Positions 26,173-35,488 of a stretch of DNA of 43,734 nt are shown piece by piece. The stretch's first letter is position 1. Each line of letters opens with the position of its first letter. Source of the stretch: Eubacteriaceae bacterium (GTDB lineage Bacteria > Bacillota > Clostridia > Eubacteriales > Alkalibacteraceae); contig DMAW01000045.1 in the NCBI GenBank assembly GCA_003446375.1, positions 1-43,734 of the forward strand, given 5' to 3'. Under the pieces are notes generated by a model, which was not told the origin of the DNA, made no database searches, and saw only the letters and a list, made by a program, of their open reading frames with translations. The translations under genes were made by a program, and so were the position numbers.

Positions 26173-27732
26173 ATGAAAAGAACAGTCTTATCTATTGATT
26201 GCGGTACGCAAAGCATCCGGGGAATGATTTTCGATGAAACCGGAGAAATCGTAGCAAAGGAAAAAATAATATACGATCCGCCTTATGTATCTCCGGAAGT
26301 GGACTGGGCTGAAAGAGAGGCTCTTTTGTATTGGAAAGAGATGGGGCTCATCTGCAAGAAGCTAAAGGAAAAATTCACTGAAGCTTTCGGCGGTATAATG
26401 GGCATTTCAGTTACCGCTCAAAGGGATAGCTGTGTTCTTGTAGATAAAAATGGCGAGCCTATAAGAAAGACAATACTATGGATGGATAAAAGAAAAATCA
26501 GCGATCCAAGACCCTTTGGGTTGGTGTATTCCTTGGGGATGAGTGCTGTGGGCATGAAAAATACTGCAACGAATTTTAGCAAAAGCTGTCCGGCACACTG
26601 GATCATGGAAAACGAAAAAGATGTTTGGGAAATTACCCATAAGTACCTTATGCTTTCAGCTTTTTTAAACTACAAGCTCACCGGAAAATTTATAGATTCA
26701 ATTTCAGGTCAAACCGGACATATGCCTCTGGATTATAAAAAGCAAAGATGGGAAAAAAGATGGGGACTAAAGGCAAGGGTGTTTCAAATTCCTTCCGACA
26801 AACTTTACGATATAGTACCGGCAGGTACAGTGATAGGTTATCTGACAAAAGAAGCATCACATCTTACAGGACTTCCTGAGTTGCTTCCTGTAATTGCCTC
26901 GGGATCCGATAAAGCATGTGAGACATTGGGTGTGGGATGTGTAACTGAGGAAATCGCAAGCGTTTCACTGGGGTCGCAAGCTACAATAGAGACTACAGCA
27001 CAAAGATACTATGAAGTCCAACCATTCATACCGCCTTTTCCAGCTATGATTCCAAATAAATTCAACCCCGAAATCAATGTTTACAGAGGATTTTGGATGG
27101 TATCTTGGTTTAAAAACGAGTTTGCTTTTAAAGAAGTTCAAAATGCCAAAGACAGTGGTCAAGCCCCGGAAGACTTGCTTAACCGAGGATTGAGAAAGAT
27201 ACCACCGGGAAGTGAAGGGCTTATGCTCCAACCATTCTGGGGAAACGAGCTGACAAGGCCTGAGTCTAGAGGATCTATAATTGGGTTTAAAGAAGGCCAT
27301 ACTAGAAGTCACATATACAGAGCAATAATCGAAGGCATAGGATATGCATTGAAAGAAGGAATGTATAAGATACAGCAAAAATCCGGTATAGAAATAAAAA
27401 AGGCAGCCATGTCCGGTGGAGGAGCTCAAAGCGATGAAATATGCCAAATCATGGCTGATATTTTAAATTGTGATACATACAGAGTCCAAACAGAAGAAAC
27501 ATCGGGTCTAGGGGCGGCAATATCTGCTTTTATAGGATTAGGAGTATACGAAAGCTTTGAGTCTGCTGTTGATTCTATGGTGCATATAAAAGATATCTTT
27601 TCACCGGATAAAAAAACATCTGAGATTTATTTGAAATTATATGAAAAGGGTTATTCGAAAATATATAGAAGATTAAAACCGATATATTCGGTTATGGAAA
27701 AGATTGATTATGAAGATATTGACAATTCATAA
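26173..27732 (+). CDS. FGGY-family carbohydrate kinase, substrate unknown
   Basis: 519 residues, the usual size for FGGY kinases. The N-terminal ATPase half begins TVLSIDCGTQSIRGMIFDETG (phosphate-1 motif) with GISVTAQRDSCVLVD and the ILWMDKR segment. The C-terminal half has VIASGSDKACETLGVG, SLGSQATIETT, the FGGY signature-like AAMSGGGAQSDEICQIMADIL and a following ETSGLGAAISAFIGLG. These enzymes phosphorylate sugars, polyols or related compounds with ATP. The substrate cannot be read from motifs, and there is no sugar transporter next to it. It lies 55 bases upstream of the large activase-like gene with no terminator between, so the two are probably one operon. Confidence 0.88.
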   Translation: MKRTVLSIDCGTQSIRGMIFDETGEIVAKEKIIYDPPYVSPEVDWAEREALLYWKEMGLICKKLKEKFTEAFGGIMGISVTAQRDSCVLVDKNGEPIRKTILWMDKRKISDPRPFGLVYSLGMSAVGMKNTATNFSKSCPAHWIMENEKDVWEITHKYLMLSAFLNYKLTGKFIDSISGQTGHMPLDYKKQRWEKRWGLKARVFQIPSDKLYDIVPAGTVIGYLTKEASHLTGLPELLPVIASGSDKACETLGVGCVTEEIASVSLGSQATIETTAQRYYEVQPFIPPFPAMIPNKFNPEINVYRGFWMVSWFKNEFAFKEVQNAKDSGQAPEDLLNRGLRKIPPGSEGLMLQPFWGNELTRPESRGSIIGFKEGHTRSHIYRAIIEGIGYALKEGMYKIQQKSGIEIKKAAMSGGGAQSDEICQIMADILNCDTYRVQTEETSGLGAAISAFIGLGVYESFESAVDSMVHIKDIFSPDKKTSEIYLKLYEKGYSKIYRRLKPIYSVMEKIDYEDIDNS

Positions 27733-27787
27733 AAATAAGAATAATATATATTAATTGATTGTAAAGTTGTGTAGGAGGAATAGGCAA

Positions 27788-30700
27788 TTGACTTCAGATA
27801 AAAGAAGCTATAATTTGGGATTAGATGTAGGCTCGACCACGATAAAATTGGTGATTTTGGAAAATGGCAAAATAACATATAATGTATATAGAAGGCATTT
27901 ATCAAACATAAAAGCCACGATAAAATCAGTCATTGAAGAAGCATATGATCAAATAGGCGATATTGAAATAAAGGCTTCCGTTACGGGTTCCGGAGGTTTG
28001 TCGGTTTCAAAGTGGCTGGATATAAAATTCGTGCAGGAAGTCATAGCATCTACATTGGCTGTGGAAAAGACCATACCGGATACAGACGTTGTAATTGAAT
28101 TAGGCGGCGAAGATGCAAAGATTACTTATTTCGACCATTCCATAGAACAGAGGATGAACGGAACCTGCGCTGGAGGAACCGGAGCCTTTATAGACCAGAT
28201 GGCTTCGCTACTGGAATGTGATGCGGCAGGGCTTAACAATCTAGCCAAAGAGTATGGCGTAATATATCCAATAGCATCAAGATGCGGAGTTTTTGCAAAA
28301 ACTGATGTTCAGCCTCTTTTGAACGAAGGAGCAAAGAAAGAAGACATAGCTGCATCTGTTTTCCAAGCTGTCGTCAACCAAACGATAAGCGGGCTTGCCT
28401 GTGGGAAACCAATAGAAGGCAATGTGGCGTTTTTAGGAGGGCCGCTTTACTTTTTATCCGAACTTAGAAAAAGATTCATAGAAACCTTAGATATGGAAGA
28501 GAGCCGGATAAGATTTCCAGAGAACTCTCAACTTTTTGTTGCAATTGGAGCAGCATTTGATTCTCAAGAAAATGAAAATAAAACAACTCTTTCTGAATTG
28601 GTAAGAAAAACTGCGGAAATGGATTCAGTCCGTCTCAAGGAGATACATAGGATGCCTCCTCTTTTTGAAAATGAGGATGATTTGATCAAGTTTAGAAAGA
28701 GGCACGAAAAGGAAAAGGTAAAAAGAGAAAAGATTTCAGACTACAAGGGCAAGGTGTACCTGGGAATCGATGCCGGATCTACAACGTCTAAAGCAGCTTT
28801 AATAGGAGAAGACGGGCAGCTGCTTTACACCTATTACAGCGGAAACCAAGGCAGCCCTTTAAATCAAGCTATAGGTATCTTAAAAGAAGTTTACAGTTTG
28901 ATTCATGACGATATTCAAATTGCATACGGAGCTGTAACGGGCTATGGTGAAGCTTTGATAAAATCTGCTCTCAAAATAGATGTTGGCGAGATAGAGACAA
29001 TGGCTCACTACAAAGGCGCCAAGTATTTTTTGCCGCAAGTGGATTTCATACTGGATATCGGCGGGCAGGATATGAAATGCATGAAGATAATCGATGGAGT
29101 GATTGATGATATAGTGCTGAATGAAGCGTGTTCATCAGGATGTGGTTCTTTTTTAGAGACTTTTGCAAAATCATTAAGCATGGATGTAGAGGGGTTTGCA
29201 AATGCTGCGCTGCTTGCCCATAGTCCTGTAGATCTGGGCACTAGATGTACTGTTTTCATGAATTCCAGAGTCAAGCAGGCCCAAAAAGAAGGAGCATCCG
29301 TAGGGGATATTTCGGCAGGACTTTCATATTCAGTCATAAGGAATGCTCTTCAAAAGGTAATAAAAATCAGAAATTTGGATGAACTAGGAGAAAATATCGT
29401 AGTGCAAGGTGGAACATTCTACAGCGATGCTGTTCTGAGAGCCTTGGAAAAAATATCTGATAGAAACGTCATAAGGCCGGATATTTCAGGAATAATGGGA
29501 GCGTTTGGAGCTGCATTGATAGCACGGGAAAGGTGCGATGGGGCAAAGGAATCAACTATTTTGAAGCCGGATGAGCTTGAAAGATTTGAGATAGACATAA
29601 AATTCAAAAGGTGCAAAGCCTGCACGAACAACTGCCTGCTTACTGTAAATAAGTTTTCTGACGGCAGGAAATACATATCAGGGAACAGATGTGAAAAAGG
29701 CCTTGGAGTAGCCGGAATAAAACGGAAGGTTGAGATGCCTGACCTTTATGATTATAAATACAAAGAAATTTTTGCCTATGAAAATACTAAACGGTCAAAT
29801 AGTCCTATAGGCACGGTGGGGATTCCCAGGGTATTGAATATGTACGAAAACTATCCTTTCTGGCATACGTTTTTCACGGACTTGGGTTATGAAGTGAGGC
29901 TGTCTCCTCATAGCAGCAAGAAAATATTTGAAGAGGGAATAGAGACCATACCGTCAGAATCAGTATGCTATCCTGCCAAATTAGTTCACGGGCACGTGTC
30001 AAATCTTCTAAAACAAGGTGTGGATATGGTTTTTTATCCTTGTATACCTTATGAGGAAAAAGAATTTAATGAGGCTGCAAACTGTTACAGCTGCCCAATT
30101 GTCACATCATATCCAGAGACTATTAAGCACAACCTGGATGAAGTGGGAAAATCCAAAGCTGAATACGTAAATTTCTTCATAAGCCTTGAAAGCTTCGACA
30201 AAGTTAAAAGTAGGTTAGTGGAAGAATTTGAGAAAAGGGGTTTTGACAAGGACAGAATAACAACTGCGTGTAAAAATGCTTGGAATGAAAGAGTTGCTTT
30301 CAGGGACAAAATAATGAAAAAAGGGGAAGAGACCCTTGAATATATAAGGAAAAACAACATGAAAGCCATAGTCTTGGCGGGTAGGCCATATCATGTAGAT
30401 CCTGAAATCCATCACGGTATTCCTAATTTGATAAAAGACATGGGAATGGCGGTTTTAACGGAGGATTCAATAGCTCACTTAGGGAAACTTGACAAGCCTC
30501 TTAGAGTATTGGATCAATGGAAATACCATACAAGGCTTTATGCGGCCGCTGAGTTTGCAGCGCGAAACAAAGATGTTGAATTTGTTCAGTTGACATCTTT
30601 TGGATGCGGCATTGATGCCGTAACGAGTGACCAAGCTCAAGAACTGCTAAAAGAAAAGGGAAGGATTTATACTCTGATAAAAATAGATGAAGGAAATAAT

Positions 30701-32032
30701 CTAGGAGCAGTCAGAATTAGGTTAAGATCCTTAAAGGCAGCAATGGATGACAGGTTTATAAATAACTATCGCATAAAAACCAAAGAGAAAAAGCCATTGC
30801 CGCCAAAATTCACTATGGAAATGAAAAAGAGGCATACTCTATTGGTGCCCCAGATGTCACCGATACATTTTGATTTCATTGAAGGAGCTATGGCCAAATC
30901 CGGTTATAATGTGAAAATACTTCCGGATGTTGACAATAATGCCATAGAGGAAGGTCTCAAATACGTAAACAACGATGCTTGCTATCCATCGATACTGGTT
31001 GTAGGCCAAATGATGAGCGCTCTTAAATCGGGCAAATACGATCTGGATAATGTTTCATTAGTGATGTCGCAAACAGGAGGGCCGTGTCGTGCTTCAAATT
31101 ATGTAGGCTTTATCAGAAAAGCGCTGGCTGATAGCAATTTAGATCACATTCCCGTCATATCTGCAAATTTGACGGGAATAGAGAGCAATCCGGGATTCAA
31201 GATAAGTATTCCATTGATCAACAGGGCGATAATGGCTATGGTCTATGGAGATTTGCTGCAGCGCGTCTTGTACAGAACAAGGCCTTATGAAACGACCAAA
31301 GGTTCAGCTCAAAAGCTTTATGAAAAATGGAGATCCGAAGCTAAGCTAAACATTGAATCTGGAAATTTGATTGAATTTAGACGAAATATAGAAAGAATAG
31401 TGCAGGCATTCGATGTGCTTCCATTAAATGATGAAATAAAGCCGAAGGTAGCCATTGTAGGTGAAATTCTTGTAAAATATCATCCCACGGCAAATAATGA
31501 CTTGATAAACGTACTTGAAGAAGAAGGAGCAGAGGTAGTGGTTCCGGATATTTTGGATTTCCTTTTGTACTGTGCTTATAATGGGGTATATAAGCACCAG
31601 GCGTTTTACACCAGCAAAAAATCCATGAAAAACAGCAGCAGATTTATTGGTCTAATCGAATGGTATAGAAGCAAAATGAAAAAAAGTCTGGAAAAAAGCG
31701 AAAGATTCAGGTCGCCAACACACATATCTCATAAGGCTAAAATGGCTCAAAAACTCATTGATCTTGGCAATCAGGGAGGGGAAGGCTGGTTTTTGACTGC
31801 TGAGATGATGGAGCTTATAGAAGACGGAGTTGAAAACATAGTATGCGTTCAACCTTTTGCGTGCCTACCTAACCATGTCATGGGAAAAGGCATGATGAAG
31901 CCCATAAGATCGATGTATCCTTATGCAAATATAGCTGCGATAGACTACGATCCGGGAGCAAGCGAAGTAAACCAGCTGAACAGGATCAAGCTTATGATGG
32001 CTGTAGCGAACAAGAACCTTAAGAACAGATAA
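27788..32032 (+). CDS. Large 2-hydroxyacyl-CoA dehydratase activase-like protein (tandem BcrAD/BadFG ATPase plus DUF2229 and HgdB-like parts)
   Basis: 1414 residues. Two activase (HgdC-like ASKHA) domains lie in tandem. The first has GLDVGSTTIKLVIL, ELGGEDAKITYF and NGTCAGGTGAFIDQM. The second has GIDAGSTTSKAALIG, DIGGQDMKCMKI and NEACSSGCGSFLETF. In true activases the equivalent cysteine of each dimer subunit holds a shared [4Fe-4S] cluster, so the tandem may be an internal pseudo-dimer. A DUF2229-type region (GIPRVLNMYENYPFWHTFF, ESVCYPAKLVHGH) and a C-terminal HgdB-like region (CYPSILVVGQ, QTGGPCRASNY) follow, rich in cysteine. The family is widespread in anaerobes; its reaction is not established. 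The start is TTG at 27788, nine bases after AGGAGG. Confidence 0.88.
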   Translation: MTSDKRSYNLGLDVGSTTIKLVILENGKITYNVYRRHLSNIKATIKSVIEEAYDQIGDIEIKASVTGSGGLSVSKWLDIKFVQEVIASTLAVEKTIPDTDVVIELGGEDAKITYFDHSIEQRMNGTCAGGTGAFIDQMASLLECDAAGLNNLAKEYGVIYPIASRCGVFAKTDVQPLLNEGAKKEDIAASVFQAVVNQTISGLACGKPIEGNVAFLGGPLYFLSELRKRFIETLDMEESRIRFPENSQLFVAIGAAFDSQENENKTTLSELVRKTAEMDSVRLKEIHRMPPLFENEDDLIKFRKRHEKEKVKREKISDYKGKVYLGIDAGSTTSKAALIGEDGQLLYTYYSGNQGSPLNQAIGILKEVYSLIHDDIQIAYGAVTGYGEALIKSALKIDVGEIETMAHYKGAKYFLPQVDFILDIGGQDMKCMKIIDGVIDDIVLNEACSSGCGSFLETFAKSLSMDVEGFANAALLAHSPVDLGTRCTVFMNSRVKQAQKEGASVGDISAGLSYSVIRNALQKVIKIRNLDELGENIVVQGGTFYSDAVLRALEKISDRNVIRPDISGIMGAFGAALIARERCDGAKESTILKPDELERFEIDIKFKRCKACTNNCLLTVNKFSDGRKYISGNRCEKGLGVAGIKRKVEMPDLYDYKYKEIFAYENTKRSNSPIGTVGIPRVLNMYENYPFWHTFFTDLGYEVRLSPHSSKKIFEEGIETIPSESVCYPAKLVHGHVSNLLKQGVDMVFYPCIPYEEKEFNEAANCYSCPIVTSYPETIKHNLDEVGKSKAEYVNFFISLESFDKVKSRLVEEFEKRGFDKDRITTACKNAWNERVAFRDKIMKKGEETLEYIRKNNMKAIVLAGRPYHVDPEIHHGIPNLIKDMGMAVLTEDSIAHLGKLDKPLRVLDQWKYHTRLYAAAEFAARNKDVEFVQLTSFGCGIDAVTSDQAQELLKEKGRIYTLIKIDEGNNLGAVRIRLRSLKAAMDDRFINNYRIKTKEKKPLPPKFTMEMKKRHTLLVPQMSPIHFDFIEGAMAKSGYNVKILPDVDNNAIEEGLKYVNNDACYPSILVVGQMMSALKSGKYDLDNVSLVMSQTGGPCRASNYVGFIRKALADSNLDHIPVISANLTGIESNPGFKISIPLINRAIMAMVYGDLLQRVLYRTRPYETTKGSAQKLYEKWRSEAKLNIESGNLIEFRRNIERIVQAFDVLPLNDEIKPKVAIVGEILVKYHPTANNDLINVLEEEGAEVVVPDILDFLLYCAYNGVYKHQAFYTSKKSMKNSSRFIGLIEWYRSKMKKSLEKSERFRSPTHISHKAKMAQKLIDLGNQGGEGWFLTAEMMELIEDGVENIVCVQPFACLPNHVMGKGMMKPIRSMYPYANIAAIDYDPGASEVNQLNRIKLMMAVANKNLKNR

Positions 32033-32070
32033 TGTGGGTATAAAGAGCATAAAACCGGGGGTAAGGGAAA

Positions 32071-34251
32071 ATGAAAATGATGCCGATTCATTTGATCATT
32101 GGTGCATATCATAACATGGGCATTTTTAATACTGAAGATATGCTTAGGATGCTCGAAGAGGAAATAAACAGTTTTTCAGGGAACCAAGCAGAGCTTTTCG
32201 ATGTGTTTTACAAAATGGCTAATGTCCATATATACAAGTGGGAATTAGACCAAGGCAAAAGGTGTTTGGAAAATTGCAAAATAACAAGCAAAGAGGCTAA
32301 CAATCCTTTGACTTTATTTAAACTAAAAAATCTAGAAGCTTTATTAGATATTCTTGAAGAAGATTTTAAAGCTGCGATGGAAGGCGCTTTGGAGCAGATG
32401 AAACTTGCAAAAGAAAATGATATGGATGATTTGATGATTTATCCGTATAGTCAGCTTGCCGAAGCGTACTTGTGTTTAGGATTTGCAGATAATGCCTTGG
32501 AGTATGCAGTTAAGGCTCTTGACAAAGCTGAAGAATATGAAATTGCTGCATTAGAAAAAAACCTCTGTGCGTCTATTTCGGATATATATCGCTACAGAAA
32601 CAACTTGCCGGAGGCGCTTCAATTTCTAGGAAGAAGCGAAAAAATAACTTGCGAAAATTCTTTTTCGCAAGTTAACTGCTTGATTTCAAGGGCGAGCTTC
32701 CTTATGCAGTCAAACCGGCATCCTGAAGCAGAAGCTGTTGTAGAGATAGCTTTAGAAAAAGCAAATAATCTAGATGAAAAGGCATATGTGTACAAGCTGA
32801 AATGCATGGACTATTGTGTAAAAACAAAGCTTGGCCTGTACTTTGATTTAGAAGAGTTGAATAAACTATGGGAAATGGCAAGCAAAAATAGGTTTCTACT
32901 TAATTACTATGATCCTTTACCTTTGATTGCCGAAGCTTATGAAAGCAGAAAAGACTACAGGTCAGCTAATGATGTATACAAAAAAGTAATCTTGCAGGAA
33001 AGAGCCAGAGAAATAAAGGCTTCAGAGTTGAAAGAAATGAATTTAACTCTGGATATCAAGCTCAAGCAGGCATCTAATGACAATATCATTTTAAGACAAG
33101 AACTGAATGTAATGAAAGACAAAAATGCAAAATTGATCTTTAAGCTTGCTAAGACAAGGCGAATGTACGAGGATTTGAAAGTTTTGCAAAAGGCTGCAGA
33201 GGCGATGACATCAACCATGAATCCGGATAGGGTTTTAGACTTGGCTTATGATTATGCATACAAATTGATGCCAATTGATTTTATGGCAGTTGGGATCTAC
33301 GATCACAAGTCATGCAGTATGGACTACGTTTTTGTAATAGATGGAACGACTAGAATCCGCTTGAATCCTATCAAGGTGACGCCTAAAACCTTAGAAAAAT
33401 ATCTTCTTGGCTTGGATAGACCCAAATTTATAGAGGATATGATCGAATTTTGCTATAAAAGGTTTAAAGTAAACAAAACTATATTTGGAAATGCAAAAAA
33501 TATTATCATCATTCCATTGATGCTGGAGAAGACAAATATAGGTTTTATGGGAATATCAGGCGATTGTGAGATAGAAGAGTCGGGAGAAAAGATAAAGGCT
33601 TTTAAAATACTTTCAAGCCATCTTGCTGCTGCAGTCACAAATGCTAAAGAATCTAAAGAATTGGCTAAAGAGTTCAGAATTAAAACTGAAAACCAAAATG
33701 AGCTTAAAAAAATCAATGACATGCTCTTGCAAATTTCCAGGCTGGACGGTCTGACAGGATTGTATAATAAACACGCATTGTTCAGAGATATAACAGATAT
33801 TATAGACAGCAGCAAATCATCTGAAAATATATGCGCGATTATGGTAGATATAGACTATTTCAAAGAGTATAACGATCACTACGGTCATTTGGCAGGAGAT
33901 GCGGCATTAAAGAAGATTTCAGCTTTTTTGCTGGTAGAAGACATGGGGACGAAGCGTATATACAGATATGGGGGAGATGAGATATTAATAATTGTCGAAG
34001 GCATAAAAAGTGCAGATCAAGCATGCTCGATCTGCAAGAATATCGTCGAGGGCATATTCAATCTTAATATCTCTCATAATCATTCTCAGACAGCTAAATG
34101 CATCACAGTGACAGTTGGAGCAGCTGTGCAGAACTTAAAAAATGATAAAATTAAATATAATGAGTTTTTGAACAAGGCAGATCATGCTTTGTATAAAGCC
34201 AAAAAAAAGGGGAAAAATTGTTACGAATTATTGAAATGCCAGACCGGTTGA
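32071..34251 (+). CDS. Soluble diguanylate cyclase with N-terminal helical repeats and GAF-like domain
   Basis: 726 residues, no signal peptide or membrane segment. Residues ~1-330 are helical and TPR-like, with alternating pairs such as ALEYAVKALDKAEEYEI and EALQFLGRSEKITCE. A charged coiled coil follows (~320-375), then a GAF-like domain (~375-525). The C-terminal GGDEF domain shows RLDGLTGLYNKHALF, MVDIDYFKEYNDHYGHLAGD and the active-site loop RYGGDEILI (GGDE at 634-637). The metal and GTP residues look intact, so c-di-GMP synthesis is likely. No RxxD inhibitory site precedes the loop. It follows the activase gene by 38 bases and ends in a terminator. Confidence 0.9.
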   Translation: MKMMPIHLIIGAYHNMGIFNTEDMLRMLEEEINSFSGNQAELFDVFYKMANVHIYKWELDQGKRCLENCKITSKEANNPLTLFKLKNLEALLDILEEDFKAAMEGALEQMKLAKENDMDDLMIYPYSQLAEAYLCLGFADNALEYAVKALDKAEEYEIAALEKNLCASISDIYRYRNNLPEALQFLGRSEKITCENSFSQVNCLISRASFLMQSNRHPEAEAVVEIALEKANNLDEKAYVYKLKCMDYCVKTKLGLYFDLEELNKLWEMASKNRFLLNYYDPLPLIAEAYESRKDYRSANDVYKKVILQERAREIKASELKEMNLTLDIKLKQASNDNIILRQELNVMKDKNAKLIFKLAKTRRMYEDLKVLQKAAEAMTSTMNPDRVLDLAYDYAYKLMPIDFMAVGIYDHKSCSMDYVFVIDGTTRIRLNPIKVTPKTLEKYLLGLDRPKFIEDMIEFCYKRFKVNKTIFGNAKNIIIIPLMLEKTNIGFMGISGDCEIEESGEKIKAFKILSSHLAAAVTNAKESKELAKEFRIKTENQNELKKINDMLLQISRLDGLTGLYNKHALFRDITDIIDSSKSSENICAIMVDIDYFKEYNDHYGHLAGDAALKKISAFLLVEDMGTKRIYRYGGDEILIIVEGIKSADQACSICKNIVEGIFNLNISHNHSQTAKCITVTVGAAVQNLKNDKIKYNEFLNKADHALYKAKKKGKNCYELLKCQTG

Positions 34252-34267
34252 TACACCGGTCTTTTTT
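34241..34267 (+). terminator. Rho-independent terminator after the GGDEF gene
   Basis: The stem AGACCGG (34241-34247) pairs with CCGGTCT (34256-34262), followed by T6. The gene's stop codon lies in the loop. Confidence 0.88.
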
Positions 34268-34424
34268 ATTTGGTGAAAAAACAGTGTGTATTGAAAACAA
34301 CAACCAATGAAAATGTATTTTGAAAACTTTATAATACAAACCGAAAAGTCCTTATTTATCAATATGTAACTGATTGAAAACCGAAAAATCAATGAGATCA
34401 CAAAAAAATATTAAATAAAAAGTG

Positions 34425-34453
34425 TTGACTTTCGTTTTCAGACAGGGTATTAT
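34425..34453 (+). promoter_or_regulatory. Sigma-A promoter of the polyol PTS operon, with an imperfect cre-like element
   Basis: TTGACT (34425-34430) and TATTAT (34448-34453) are exactly 17 bases apart. The -35 lies within TTGACTTTCGTTTTCA (34425-34440). Its reverse strand contains a perfect CcpA half-site (TGAAAACG), but the other half is displaced by one base, so catabolite control is only a possibility. Confidence 0.8.
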
Positions 34454-34460
34454 TTAGTCA

Positions 34461-34493
34461 TGAAATGAATATCAAAGCATGAAATAAATTTCA
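34461..34493. promoter_or_regulatory. Tandem palindromic candidate operators for the SorC-family regulator
   Basis: TGAAATAAATTTCA (34480-34493) has perfect 6-base inverted arms around AA. TGAAATGAATATCA (34461-34474) is the same pattern with one mismatch, placed 19 bases upstream. Both lie just downstream of the -10. They are likely sites for the adjacent autoregulating SorC-type protein, by inference from position. Confidence 0.55.
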
Positions 34494-34519
34494 CAAGATT
34501 GCATGAAAGGATTTTATAT

Positions 34520-35464
34520 ATGGATTACAGATACGACGTCCGCCTAATGGTAAGATGTGCCAAGATGCATTATGAAGATAATTTAAAACAAAACGAAGTG
34601 GCGGAGAAACTGGGAGTATCCAAAGCTACGGTATCCAGAATAATAAATTATGCAAAAGAAAAGAAAATCATCGAGTTTAAGATCAACAATCCATTTCCCG
34701 AAGAGATACTGGATTTGGAAAAACAGATAGAGAATAAGTACGGGCTAACAGAAGTCATAATAGCAGATTTAGGATCGGAAGATGAAAGTGATATAAAAAA
34801 GGCTTTAGCCAAGGAAGCTGCTAAATATTTGACTAGAGTATTGAAGCAAGGAATGCTAGTTGGAGTTTCTAGCGGCACGACTTTGGCCGAAATACCAAAA
34901 TACATAGAAAACACGAAGACCAATGACATAACGTTTATCCCCATGGTTGGAGGAAATGGACAGTATCTACCGAATATCCAAACTAACAATATAGCCCTTA
35001 ACTTTGCCAGAGTCTTAAAAGGAAACTCAAAGATACTTCACGCTCCGGCGTTAGTTGAAAAGCTTGAGAATAAAAAAATGCTGATTGAAGATCCGGGAAT
35101 AAAGTCGGTACTTTCATTGACGGAAAGACTGGACATGGCTTTGATGGGAATAGGATCATCTACCTTGCAGTCTACAGTTAAGATGATTGCAGAGTTCTTG
35201 ACAAATGAAGAGTTGGAGCAGATATCAAAAAAAGGCGCCGTTGCCGATGTGTGCAACATTTTTGTGGACAGGGACGGCAATGGAGATAAATTTGAGTCAA
35301 ATCAAAGAGTGATTGGCATATCTTTAGAGAACATAAGAAAAACACCCTTGAAAGTTGGAATAGCCGGCCACATGGACAAGTTTGAGGCTATCAAAGGGAT
35401 TTTAAACACAGATTTGATTAATGTATTAATTACCGATATCAATATTGCCAGGAACTTGGTTTGA
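34520..35464 (+). CDS. SorC/DeoR-family sugar-binding transcriptional regulator
   Basis: 314 residues. The N-terminal helix-turn-helix is in NEVAEKLGVSKATVSRIINYAKEKK. The rest is the SorC sugar-binding (SIS-like) effector domain, with VGVSSGTTLAEIPKYI, FIPMVGGNGQYL, MGIGSS and VADVCNIFVDRDG. This family senses phosphorylated sugars or polyols and regulates adjacent operons. I chose the ATG at 34520 because GAAAGGA is 8 bases upstream; an in-frame TTG at 34499 lacks a good site. As first gene of the operon, behind tandem palindromes, it is probably self-regulated. The inducer is probably the phosphorylated product of the PTS below. Confidence 0.9.
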   Translation: MDYRYDVRLMVRCAKMHYEDNLKQNEVAEKLGVSKATVSRIINYAKEKKIIEFKINNPFPEEILDLEKQIENKYGLTEVIIADLGSEDESDIKKALAKEAAKYLTRVLKQGMLVGVSSGTTLAEIPKYIENTKTNDITFIPMVGGNGQYLPNIQTNNIALNFARVLKGNSKILHAPALVEKLENKKMLIEDPGIKSVLSLTERLDMALMGIGSSTLQSTVKMIAEFLTNEELEQISKKGAVADVCNIFVDRDGNGDKFESNQRVIGISLENIRKTPLKVGIAGHMDKFEAIKGILNTDLINVLITDINIARNLV

Positions 35465-35488
35465 GTATTGATCCGAGGAGGGGTTTAA

